This document shows positions 1-6,061 of a stretch of 12,673 nt of DNA, one piece after another; positions within the stretch are counted from its first letter, which is position 1, and each line of letters starts with the position of its first letter. This DNA is from Candidatus Woesearchaeota archaeon (GTDB lineage: Archaea > Nanobdellota > Nanobdellia > SCGC-AAA011-G17 > UBA489). Where the stretch lies: NCBI GenBank assembly GCA_016177265.1, contig JACOVP010000054.1:1-12673 (forward strand), in the 5' to 3' direction. The notes below the pieces were generated by a model. That model had not been told where the DNA came from and did not search any database. It worked only from the letters and a program-made list of their open reading frames with translations. The translations under genes and the position numbers were made by a program.

Positions 1-2
1 CC

Positions 3-20
3 TATATACTCTAGTATATA
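3..20. repeat. 18-bp AT-rich perfect palindrome at window edge
   Basis: Two 8-base arms, TATATACT and AGTATATA, are exact reverse complements around a 2-base centre. The right arm runs into a TATA-like stretch (15-22) that could serve a leftward gene beyond the window. A regulator site is possible, but nothing else in the window fixes its function. Confidence 0.4.
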
Positions 21-78
21 AATCTTTCTTCATAGAGTCTAGTTTACTTAAATAACCTCTCAAAAGGAAAGAAATATA

Positions 79-88
79 CAAAAAGGGA
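79..88 (-). terminator. Oligo-T terminator after the L41e gene
   Basis: Read on the - strand, the L41e stop is followed at once by CCC and five T, with further short T runs down to about position 60. Archaeal RNA polymerase commonly terminates at such U-tracts without a hairpin. The call rests on base composition and position only. Confidence 0.4.
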
Positions 89-196
89 TTATGAAGCTTG
101 CGCCTTCCGTCTTCTTTTCTCTCTGCGAATACGTTTGCGTTGCCACTTCCAGCGCATCTGCCTCTTTTTCTTCCAGCGTCGAGAACTACGTTTCAT
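89..196 (-). CDS. rpl41e: Candidate ribosomal protein L41e (35 aa)
   Basis: A 35-residue, extremely basic protein made almost only of Arg, Lys, Trp and Gln. Residues 14-22 (MRWKWQRKR) and the following RIRREKRRR resemble the single basic helix of eukaryotic and archaeal L41, which sits at the ribosomal subunit interface. The same frame runs on upstream to position 292, but the start at 196 is favoured: a TATA box (222-230) lies about 30 bases upstream, so the mRNA would begin a few bases before this ATG and miss the upstream Met. A shorter start at 157 is also possible. The gene is divergent from the DUF378-like gene. L41e is often missed in annotation because of its length. It could still be a chance basic frame, since family membership was judged by eye. 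Confidence 0.65.
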   Translation of the reverse strand: MKRSSRRWKKKRQMRWKWQRKRIRREKRRRKAQAS

Positions 197-221
197 TTTC
201 TTTCTTTTGTTCTTTGGAAGG

Positions 222-230
222 CTTTTAAAG
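222..230 (-). promoter_or_regulatory. TATA box for L41e
   Basis: CTTTAAAAG on the - strand, centred about 30 bases upstream of the ATG at 196. This predicts transcription starting near 200, a leader of only a few bases. Confidence 0.5.
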
Positions 231-275
231 ATTGTGGTGGTTGTTTTTTGCTTTCTGATTTGTGTTACCATAACT

Positions 276-283
276 CTTATAAG
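276..283 (+). promoter_or_regulatory. TATA box for the DUF378-like gene
   Basis: CTTATAAG centred about 27 bases before the ATG at 307, implying a leaderless transcript. An AGGTG lies only two bases before the ATG, too close for a normal Shine-Dalgarno. Confidence 0.5.
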
Positions 284-306
284 CAAGTTCATGTTCTAGT
301 AGGTGT

Positions 307-546
307 ATGGTGTTAGAAGAATTGTTTCCGAGAATGCCTGAGGTAAGCTGGCTGGATAATCTCTGCTTGTTTATCCTGATTTTGGCTGCGTTCAATTGGG
401 TGACGTTTGCCTTCTGGCAGATTAACTTTGTGGATTTTATTCCTGAGGAGCTGCTGAGAAAAATAGTATATGGTCTTATAGGATTTTCTGGCATTAAAGC
501 GTTATTCTTCTGGAAGAAATGCCTAGCTTGCACGCGTGTTGAGTAA
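307..546 (+). CDS. DUF378-like small membrane protein (79 aa)
   Basis: Two predicted membrane helices, at roughly residues 17-38 and 52-68, separated by a short acidic loop. The first helix carries the Asn-Trp pair (AAFNWVTF) and the second a Gly-rich turn (VYGLIGFSGIKAL). This spacing resembles DUF378 proteins, small two-helix membrane proteins of unknown function. The N-terminus is acidic and the C-terminus ends in a short Cys-containing tail (KKCLACTRVE). The last 24 bases overlap the 3' end of the convergent glycosyltransferase gene, so the final residues may be an extension of the usual family end. A TATA box at 276-283 supports the start at 307. No specific role can be assigned. Confidence 0.65.
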   Translation: MVLEELFPRMPEVSWLDNLCLFILILAAFNWVTFAFWQINFVDFIPEELLRKIVYGLIGFSGIKALFFWKKCLACTRVE

Positions 547-1437
547 TTCTCTGACTCTTTTGAGATACTGCTTGAGTTTCTGGACGTCTGGATTATAAGG
601 TTGCAATTTTTCTGCTTCTTGGATAATGGTATGAGCTTCTTCGAGTTGTTTGTTCTTGATGTAGGTAACTGCCAAGCCCATGTATGTTTTGATATTATTT
701 GGATTTAATAGCAGGGATTTTTTAAAATAGTGGATTGCCTTGGGATAGTCTTGTTTGAAATTGTAATGAATAATGCCCATGTCTCTATAGACTTTTGCTT
801 TGTTTTCAAATTCATCCAGTTTGTCCTCGTAAATCTTTAAGTACTGCAATTGTTTTGCTCTATGGACACGTTCTCCCTTTTCAAATTGGTAGTGGTGGAT
901 AGGGATGGCTGTTCTCTGGATTTTTGTTTTATCACTAATTGATGCGTCTACGGATTCATGTACTGGGTTTGCAAATTTTATTCCTTTGTTATTCCTAAAT
1001 AATCTGATAATATTGCAGCTAATGAAACCTACAAAATCTTTTGCCTCTGGTGTTCTTCTTGGTATGAGGGTGAAGCCGAGGAGTTTTTGGTCATTGGTAT
1101 AGCTCACTTGGACAAGGGAGTAAGCATCATATTCTTTCTTTTTTATTAGTTCTCTGATGATTGTGTGATCTTCTTTACTAATCATTTCATCTGCGTCCAA
1201 TACTAAAATCCAATCTTTGGTTGCTTTTTGCAGAGAGAAATTTCGTGCATCGCTGAAACTGTTGTTCCACTTGTAGGAAAATACTTTATCTGTGTACAGT
1301 TTTGCAATTTCTACTGTTCTGTCATAGGAACCGGTGTCAACAATAATGATTTCGTCTACTAATCCTTGGACTGCTTGGAGTGCTTGTTCAATGTCCTGCT
1401 CTTCATCTCGGACAATCATGCAGAGGCTGATGCTCAT
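523..1437 (-). CDS. Family 2 glycosyltransferase with C-terminal TPRs (304 aa)
   Basis: An N-terminal GT-A domain (residues 1 to about 200) opens with SISLCMIVRDEE, typical of family 2 glycosyltransferases. It has the nucleotide-binding stretch IIIVDTGSYDRT (30-41) and the metal-binding DAD motif (81-83). The C-terminal 90 or so residues hold about two tetratricopeptide repeats (YRDMGIIHYNF.., PNNIKTYMGLAVTYI..). No membrane helix is seen, so it is likely cytosolic or peripheral. Proteins of this build transfer a sugar from a nucleotide-sugar to glycans, lipids or peptides; the acceptor is unknown. An in-frame ATG exists at 1470, but the TATA box at 1485-1493 predicts a transcript start near 1463, downstream of it. 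The ATG at 1437, which begins the conserved domain, is therefore preferred. Confidence 0.85.
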   Translation of the reverse strand: MSISLCMIVRDEEQDIEQALQAVQGLVDEIIIVDTGSYDRTVEIAKLYTDKVFSYKWNNSFSDARNFSLQKATKDWILVLDADEMISKEDHTIIRELIKKKEYDAYSLVQVSYTNDQKLLGFTLIPRRTPEAKDFVGFISCNIIRLFRNNKGIKFANPVHESVDASISDKTKIQRTAIPIHHYQFEKGERVHRAKQLQYLKIYEDKLDEFENKAKVYRDMGIIHYNFKQDYPKAIHYFKKSLLLNPNNIKTYMGLAVTYIKNKQLEEAHTIIQEAEKLQPYNPDVQKLKQYLKRVRELLNTRAS

Positions 1438-1484
1438 TCCCGTTGTTATTTTTCCTTTCTTTAAATACATTTACTTTCGTTAAG

Positions 1485-1493
1485 TTTATATAG
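1485..1493 (-). promoter_or_regulatory. TATA box for the glycosyltransferase
   Basis: CTATATAAA on the - strand, centred near 1489. The expected transcript start is near 1463, giving a leader of about 25 bases to the ATG at 1437 and excluding the ATG at 1470. Confidence 0.5.
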
Positions 1494-1570
1494 CAGTTGT
1501 ACCTTCCAAACTTTATGCGTTTAGGTCCCAGTGCTTCATTATGTTACTTTTTCTCTCTATCTTTCATGCT

Positions 1571-1661
1571 CTTAGAGGAGGATCTTTCGTAGTCTATTCC
1601 TGTAGCGTGGGGAAAAGAGGTGTTTTTCACTCACGAGATTTCACTTGCGGTCCTCCTCAAG
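1571..1661. ncRNA. Candidate structured RNA: 91-nt long stem-loop
   Basis: GAGGAGGATC (1575-1584) pairs with GGTCCTCCTC (1649-1658) as a 10-bp helix with one G-U if read on the + strand. It extends by CTT/AAG (1571-1573 with 1659-1661) across a bulged A. Inside the 64-base loop, CGTG (about 1606-1609) pairs with CACG (about 1632-1635), enclosing GGAAAA/TTTTTC with a six-base loop. The helix lies in a non-coding gap and ends 14 bases before the TATA box of the next gene, so it is not that gene's leader. I could not fit it to tRNA, C/D box, H/ACA, SRP or RNase P RNA. The strand is undecided. Confidence 0.35.
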
Positions 1662-1674
1662 ACCTTTTCACAAG

Positions 1675-1683
1675 ATTTATTAA
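1675..1683 (+). promoter_or_regulatory. TATA box for the DUF59 gene
   Basis: ATTTATTAAG-like element centred 26 bases before the ATG at 1705, predicting a leaderless mRNA that starts at the ATG. Confidence 0.5.
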
Positions 1684-1704
1684 GTCCAATTTCTTATTCT
1701 TTTT

Positions 1705-1992
1705 ATGGTTACTCAACAACAAGTCATTCAGCAATTGAAGAAAGTCCAGGATCCTGAGTTAGGGGTTGATATCTGGACATTAGGGTTAGTATATAAGATA
1801 ACACTGGAGAAGGCAGCTATTCTTATTTTAATGACTTTGACTTCACCGATGTGTCCCTATGGACCGATGCTGGTTGCTGATGTGCAACACCGCATTAAGG
1901 AATTAAAGGGTGTGAAGGATGTCAAAGTGGATGTTACCTTCACTCCGCCATGGAAGCCAAGTGAAGATGTTCGTACGCTCTTGGGCGTCTAA
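1705..1992 (+). CDS. MIP18/DUF59 family iron-sulfur assembly protein (95 aa)
   Basis: Full-length single DUF59 domain. It has the family's DPE motif (DPELGVDIWTLGLVY, residues 16-30) and a conserved Cys in TLTSPMCPYGP (Cys50). The C-terminal half, VKVDVTFTPPW, also matches the family. Relatives include SufT, PaaD and eukaryotic MIP18/FAM96, which act in maturation or delivery of iron-sulfur clusters, acting in the cytosol. It probably helps load clusters onto target proteins; the targets are not shown here. The start follows from a TATA box 26 bases upstream. The next gene has its own TATA box 42 bases after this stop, so the two need not be an operon. Confidence 0.9.
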   Translation: MVTQQQVIQQLKKVQDPELGVDIWTLGLVYKITLEKAAILILMTLTSPMCPYGPMLVADVQHRIKELKGVKDVKVDVTFTPPWKPSEDVRTLLGV

Positions 1993-2002
1993 ACACCAGC
2001 AG

Positions 2003-2012
2003 TTTTATAAAG
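2003..2012 (+). promoter_or_regulatory. TATA box for the 155-aa hypothetical gene
   Basis: TTTTATAAAG centred about 26 bases upstream of the ATG at 2034, again predicting a leaderless transcript. Confidence 0.55.
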
Positions 2013-2033
2013 CAATTTATTGCGTTTCTTTCT

Positions 2034-2501
2034 ATGGACGAGTTTATACCTTTGGATTATGGAGAGCGTCTGCGAGAACAGTTGCGCATAGATTTGGAAC
2101 ATTTTCTCAATGAAGGGCGCTTAGGTCGTGTACTCAATGATCTCCTCCATGAGCGCGTCTTTCGCTTCCCTCTTGGAACTATGGTTGTTGCAGTAGAACG
2201 TGACAGTCCTTATGTCCAGTTTTTCAAGGTTCCTGAACGGTTTACTCGGGAAGCTCTGGAAAAAATTCTTTTTATTCGTCGCATGGATGTTCCTGATTAT
2301 GTTGCTCATTTAGATAGGTTAACTCGCTCTACTTTTGATCCTATGGATTTGTATCAGTGGGAGCATTTTTCTCGTGAGCGGGCTTCGCCTGTTTCAGTTT
2401 CGTTTTATGCGTGCCAAATTCCTGCCTTGTGCCGTGGTTTGGAGCAGGCTAGAATATACCATGGACCAATGCCTTACTTGGCTCTTCCTATCACTGTTTA
2501 G
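2034..2501 (+). CDS. Hypothetical protein, 155 aa, unrecognised family
   Basis: I do not recognise this protein. It looks soluble and globular: no signal peptide, membrane helix or low-complexity tract. The first 45 residues are mainly helical and charged (YGERLREQLRIDLEHFLNEG), followed by a likely beta segment (GTMVVAVERDSPYVQFFKVP). A basic-aromatic middle contains FIRRMDVPDYVAHLDRLTRS. The C-terminus has two Cys (FYACQIPALCRG) six residues apart, and it ends in a proline-rich hydrophobic tail. Codon use looks normal for the window. The TATA box at the leaderless distance supports it as a real gene. It converges on pdhC with a single base between the two stop codons. Confidence 0.7.
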   Translation: MDEFIPLDYGERLREQLRIDLEHFLNEGRLGRVLNDLLHERVFRFPLGTMVVAVERDSPYVQFFKVPERFTREALEKILFIRRMDVPDYVAHLDRLTRSTFDPMDLYQWEHFSRERASPVSVSFYACQIPALCRGLEQARIYHGPMPYLALPITV

Positions 2502-2502
2502 C

Positions 2503-3777
2503 TTATTCTACCAAGAACATATCAGGATCTTCCAAATGAATCATGACATCATTCAAAAATCTGGCAGCTTCTGCACCATCAATAATTCTATGATCAAAGG
2601 AGAGGGATAAGGTTAAAATATACCTGATATCAATTTTGCCATTCTTCACGACTGGACGTTGCTGAATTTTGCCAATACCGAGATTAGCGACTTCTGGATA
2701 ATTCAAGAGGGGTGTTGCATAGGTCCCTCCTAAACTGCCAACGTTTGTGATAGTGAAAGTTCCACCTTTTAGATCTGCTAAATCAATGGTTCTCTTGCGT
2801 GCTGCTTCTGCCAATGTTGTGATTTCTCGTGCAATATCGATGAGTTTTTTCATTTTGACATTTTTAATAACAGGAACAATCAATCCTTCTTCAGTATCTA
2901 CTGCAATGCCGATGTTGTAGTATTTCTTGAGGATGATTTCCTGGTTGACTTCATCGATGGTTGTGTTCAGGAAAGGATGCTTTTCTAGAGCAGGAATTAA
3001 AGCTTTCATGATAAAAGGCAGATAGGTTAAATGGACGCCTTCTTTGGTACACTTGTCTTTTTCTTTCTCACGGATTTCTACTAAATGCGTAACATCACAT
3101 TCATCCATATGGGTGACTAATGCTGTGGACATTTGCGATTTGATCATGTTTGCCGCGATGGTTTTTCTCAATCCGTGCAGAGGGATGTACTCTACATACC
3201 CATAGAAATCGTATTTTTTGACCACTTGAATGTTTGGACGTGTGACTATTTTCTTTTCTGTTGGTGCCGCGCTTTTGACATCGTCTTCTGTGATTTGACC
3301 ATGTGCTCCTGTGCCTTTAATGTCTGATACATCTACTCCTAATTCTTTTGCTACCTTACGTACCGCAGGCATGGCGAGGATGTCTTCATGCTTTATGACA
3401 GGTTCTTCTTTTTTTGTCTGCATGGTTGGCTGTGGTATTTCTTCTGCTTCTTCTAACTCTCCAACAACACCTACAGATTTGAATTTCTTAGGAACGACTT
3501 CTTCTTTTTTTGCTGTGGTTAGTTCTTTTGCAGAACTTCTTTTTCCTTTTTCATCAATGACAACCATGACTTGACCTACTTTGACTGTTTTTCCAGCAGG
3601 GACTAGGATTTTGGCAATTTTTCCAGCAACTGGCGATGGAATGTCGACGACTGCTTTGTCTGTTTCTACTTTGCCAATGGTTTGATCTTGCTCGACTACA
3701 TCTCCCTCTTTCACTAACCACTCTACAATTTCTCCTTCAGTTATGCCTTCTCCAACATCTGGGAATTTGTAGTCCAT
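2503..3777 (-). CDS. pdhC: 2-oxoacid dehydrogenase E2, dihydrolipoyl acyltransferase (424 aa)
   Basis: Full-length E2 with the standard order of parts. An N-terminal lipoyl domain (1-76) carries lipoyl-lysine Lys41 in VETDKAVVD. A charged linker follows, then a peripheral subunit-binding domain (about 132-168, MPAVRKVAKELGVD..GTGAHGQITEDDV). The C-terminal acyltransferase core (about 195-424) has the catalytic motif DHRIIDG, with His396 and Asp400. It moves the acyl group made by E1 from its swinging lipoyl arm to CoA and is the structural core of the complex. Only one lipoyl domain is present. It is the last gene of the operon, two bases after the flavin-type gene. Substrate (pyruvate or branched-chain acids) cannot be fixed by sequence reading; pyruvate is the default inference. 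Confidence 0.93.
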   Translation of the reverse strand: MDYKFPDVGEGITEGEIVEWLVKEGDVVEQDQTIGKVETDKAVVDIPSPVAGKIAKILVPAGKTVKVGQVMVVIDEKGKRSSAKELTTAKKEEVVPKKFKSVGVVGELEEAEEIPQPTMQTKKEEPVIKHEDILAMPAVRKVAKELGVDVSDIKGTGAHGQITEDDVKSAAPTEKKIVTRPNIQVVKKYDFYGYVEYIPLHGLRKTIAANMIKSQMSTALVTHMDECDVTHLVEIREKEKDKCTKEGVHLTYLPFIMKALIPALEKHPFLNTTIDEVNQEIILKKYYNIGIAVDTEEGLIVPVIKNVKMKKLIDIAREITTLAEAARKRTIDLADLKGGTFTITNVGSLGGTYATPLLNYPEVANLGIGKIQQRPVVKNGKIDIRYILTLSLSFDHRIIDGAEAARFLNDVMIHLEDPDMFLVE

Positions 3778-3779
3778 CT

Positions 3780-4280
3780 TTATCTTTTTATAACAACCTC
3801 TCTAAATTCTTCTTTGCCAAATGACTTCTCATCAAACACTTTTATCTTGTCAATCTCAATTTTGTAGATTTTTGATTCATATATTTTGCTATGAAGCTCT
3901 TTAGGAGACTTAATAAGACTTACACATTTAGGATATCTCTTCATGTACAATAAGCCAGCTTTTAGCAATTCTTGATCGTTAGCGATAGATGCATGTCCTA
4001 CTGCTTGTATTCCTTGTAATAGTGAACCCCACTTTTGTGTTGAATTAAAAATATTTATTGCTACTCTGTTATTCTCTTTGATATTCTTGCTGTGTTTTGT
4101 ATGTATTCCCGTCCAAATATACACATTAAATTTTTTGTCAAAGACATAATAAGCCGTATTGCAAAATGATTGATTTTTGTTAGTAGTTGCTAACGTTAAC
4201 AGTTTGTTGTTTTTTAATAAATTCACTATAGACTTTATTATTCTTTCTTTTTCTTTTGGAAAACTTGTCACTACTTTCAT
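3780..4280 (-). CDS. Pyridoxamine 5'-phosphate oxidase-like, YhbP/UPF0306-type protein (166 aa)
   Basis: The N-terminal part, LLTLATTNKNQSFCNTAYYVFD (28-49), followed by VYIWTGIHTKHSKNIKENNRVAINIF, follows the split beta-barrel of pyridoxamine-phosphate-oxidase-like flavoproteins. The basic HTKHSKN segment lies where these proteins bind FMN phosphate. It most resembles the UPF0306/YhbP branch, whose function is unknown, so PNP oxidase activity should not be assumed. Its start codon overlaps the pdhB stop (TAATG), and it ends two bases before pdhC, so it is translated inside the pdh operon. Two 60-base samples of the gene are about 29% G+C, against about 53% in a sample of pdhB, suggesting later insertion. 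Confidence 0.8.
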   Translation of the reverse strand: MKVVTSFPKEKERIIKSIVNLLKNNKLLTLATTNKNQSFCNTAYYVFDKKFNVYIWTGIHTKHSKNIKENNRVAINIFNSTQKWGSLLQGIQAVGHASIANDQELLKAGLLYMKRYPKCVSLIKSPKELHSKIYESKIYKIEIDKIKVFDEKSFGKEEFREVVIKR

Positions 4281-5254
4281 TAGAACATCATCACCTTGTC
4301 TATTGCTTGTATAATTCTTGAAGAATTAGGTAAATAGTTGTTTTCATTCTGGTAATAAGGGAAGGTTGTGTCAAAACCAGTCACTCGTTCGATAGGTGCT
4401 TTCAGATTTAGGATAGCTTTTTCATTGATGCGCGCAATAATTTCTCCTCCTAAACCGCCTGAGCGGGGAGCTTCATGCACAATGACACAGTGGCCAGTTT
4501 TTTGCACTGATGTAACAATAGTTTCTGTGTCCATCGGGGACATGGTTCTCAGATCAATAATCTCACAGGATGCCTTATTCTGCATTTGCTCTGCTGCTCT
4601 CTGACATTCACGAACCATAGCGCCCCATGCAATTAGTGTTATATCATTGCCTTCTTGGACTATTTTTGCTTTACCAATAGGAATAGTATATTCTTTTTCT
4701 GGCACATCTTCTTTGATTGCTCTGTATAGTCTCTTTGGCTCGAAGAAGATGACTGGATCTGGATCACGGATAGCACTAATCAATAATCCTTTTGCGTCAT
4801 AGGGCGTTGCTGGAATCACAACTTTCATTCCTGGGATATGTGCATACAAGGCTTCCATACTTTCTGAGTGGTGTTCCAAAGCCCGAATGCCACCACAAAA
4901 CGGAGCACGGATAACCAAAGGACACGTGAAACGTCCTCTTGATCGGTTACGAATACGGGCGACATGGGAGATGATTTGATCAAATGCTGGATAGACAAAA
5001 CCATCAAACTGTATTTCAGCAACTGGACGGAGACCATAGACTGCCATGCCAAAAGAAGTTCCTACGATGCCTGACTCTGCTAAGGGTGTGTCCATGACTC
5101 TTTTTTCACCGAACTTTTTTTGCAACCCTGTGGTGACTCTAAAGACACCGCCTTCATGACCAACATCTTCACCCAGAACAATGACACGTTTGTCTCTTGC
5201 CATCTCTTGATGCAACGCGAGATTGATTGCTTCGACGATGTTTAGTGTTGGCAT
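4280..5254 (-). CDS. pdhB: 2-oxoacid dehydrogenase E1 beta subunit (324 aa)
   Basis: Full-length E1 beta. The N-terminal transketolase-type domain has LGEDVGHEGGVFRVT (27-41) and DTPLAESGIVG, in which Glu60 is the residue expected to contact the thiamine pyrimidine ring. The middle carries GGIRALEHHSES and PGMKVVIPATPYDAKGLL, and the C-terminal transketolase domain includes DITLIAWGAM and EAPRSGGLGGEI. With E1 alpha it forms the heterotetramer that decarboxylates a 2-oxoacid and passes the acyl group to E2. It starts three bases after the lplA stop; GAGGAAGG just upstream can act as ribosome-binding site, although part of it lies inside lplA. A perfect 14-bp palindrome sits 20 bases upstream of the start. 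Confidence 0.94.
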   Translation of the reverse strand: MPTLNIVEAINLALHQEMARDKRVIVLGEDVGHEGGVFRVTTGLQKKFGEKRVMDTPLAESGIVGTSFGMAVYGLRPVAEIQFDGFVYPAFDQIISHVARIRNRSRGRFTCPLVIRAPFCGGIRALEHHSESMEALYAHIPGMKVVIPATPYDAKGLLISAIRDPDPVIFFEPKRLYRAIKEDVPEKEYTIPIGKAKIVQEGNDITLIAWGAMVRECQRAAEQMQNKASCEIIDLRTMSPMDTETIVTSVQKTGHCVIVHEAPRSGGLGGEIIARINEKAILNLKAPIERVTGFDTTFPYYQNENNYLPNSSRIIQAIDKVMMF

Positions 5255-5257
5255 TGT

Positions 5258-6061
5258 TTACCTTCCTCGTAACGAACCCCGGGGTTCTCCTTTTGATAAC
5301 CAGCAGAGACCGCGAACAGACGTTCCCTTAAACCAGTTGGGGTTTTGGTACAGCTTCCTTGTCCGTGTCACTTCTCGCTTTTCTTCGTCTGTCAATTGTC
5401 CAAGGACATATTTTCCTTCAGTGAGCGTTTCTCGGAGTGTTGTGATAAGATCCTTCATCGTAATCTGTGGAGCAACTTCTCTGATTGATGTTAGTCGTGC
5501 TTTCAACTCTGGTATATCTTTTTCACTGTACAAAGCAGGGTTCATCAATTCGACCATGAGCTCTGGCGGATGTGGTTCATACAGGATAATGCCGTGCTGT
5601 GTTACTGCCCTATTGTCTAAACGGAGGGCGTTGCCTGATACTTTCTTTCCGTTGATATAAAAATCATTGATGTTGTCAATTTCAACAGGTAATCCTACTT
5701 TTTCCAGTGCTTGTGCAATACGCTTACAGAATTGCTCGTAGATTTGCAGATGTGTTAATCCATTGGAGGGTGCAATAACACTATACGAGATATCTTTCAC
5801 GCCGAGATGAAGCACTGCTCTTCCTCCTCCAGGTGTGCGTACAATTTGAATACCTCTTTCTCTGCATGCCTCGACATTCAGATCAGTATATGCTTGCGGT
5901 TTTCCAATTGACATGGATGGTTCCCAGTGATAGAAGATGAGCGTTGGTGGACTTCTTCCTTCAGCAACTCTCCTATGGAGAACGTCATCGATTGCTACAA
6001 TCTCTGCTGCATCACGTAAACGAGGTTCTATGACTCGCCATACTTTCTCTTCCAAACTCAT
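5258..6061 (-). CDS. lplA: Lipoate-protein ligase A family protein (267 aa)
   Basis: BPL/LplA/LipB-fold enzyme. It has RTPGGGRAVLH (Arg75 to His85), the lipoyl-AMP binding loop; the usual Asp after His is Leu here. It also has NGKKVSGNA, with Lys140 at the conserved lysine position, and HGIILYE. Ligases activate lipoate with ATP and attach it to the E2 lysine, here presumably Lys41 of pdhC. There is no Cys near the KVSGNA loop as expected for LipM-type octanoyl transferases, which favours a ligase. Archaeal ligases often need a separate small LplB subunit; none is in the window, but the C-terminus has about 45 extra residues. The ATG overlaps the pdhA stop (ATGA), with AGGAGG immediately before it, so translation is coupled. 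Confidence 0.88.
   Translation of the reverse strand: MSLEEKVWRVIEPRLRDAAEIVAIDDVLHRRVAEGRSPPTLIFYHWEPSMSIGKPQAYTDLNVEACRERGIQIVRTPGGGRAVLHLGVKDISYSVIAPSNGLTHLQIYEQFCKRIAQALEKVGLPVEIDNINDFYINGKKVSGNALRLDNRAVTQHGIILYEPHPPELMVELMNPALYSEKDIPELKARLTSIREVAPQITMKDLITTLRETLTEGKYVLGQLTDEEKREVTRTRKLYQNPNWFKGTSVRGLCWLSKGEPRGSLRGR
5274..5287. repeat. GC-rich perfect 14-bp palindrome upstream of pdhB
   Basis: GAACCCCGGGGTTC is its own reverse complement. It lies within the last codons of lplA, 20 bases before the pdhB ATG. In mRNA it could form a five-pair hairpin with a CCGG loop, which may affect processing or pdhB translation. It may also be simple coding sequence. Confidence 0.45.

Noticed and set aside
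225..533. 102-codon frame on the - strand
   Set aside because: Antisense to the DUF378-like gene and crossing the L41e promoter; no family resemblance and poor composition.
1571..1661. C/D box or H/ACA guide RNA interpretation of the stem-loop
   Set aside because: No RUGAUGA/CUGA box pair and no convincing kink-turn or ACA box at the expected distance on either strand.
1541..1738. 65-codon + strand frame in the intergenic region
   Set aside because: Runs through the stem-loop and into the DUF59 start in another frame; no promoter, ribosome site or recognisable protein pattern.
5223..5660. 145-codon + strand frame
   Set aside because: Lies entirely opposite lplA and the start of pdhB, whose coding is certain; an antisense shadow.
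5258..6061. LipM/LipB octanoyltransferase instead of lipoate ligase
   Set aside because: The conserved Lys loop KVSGNA is ligase-like and no Cys is found at the position needed for octanoyl transfer.
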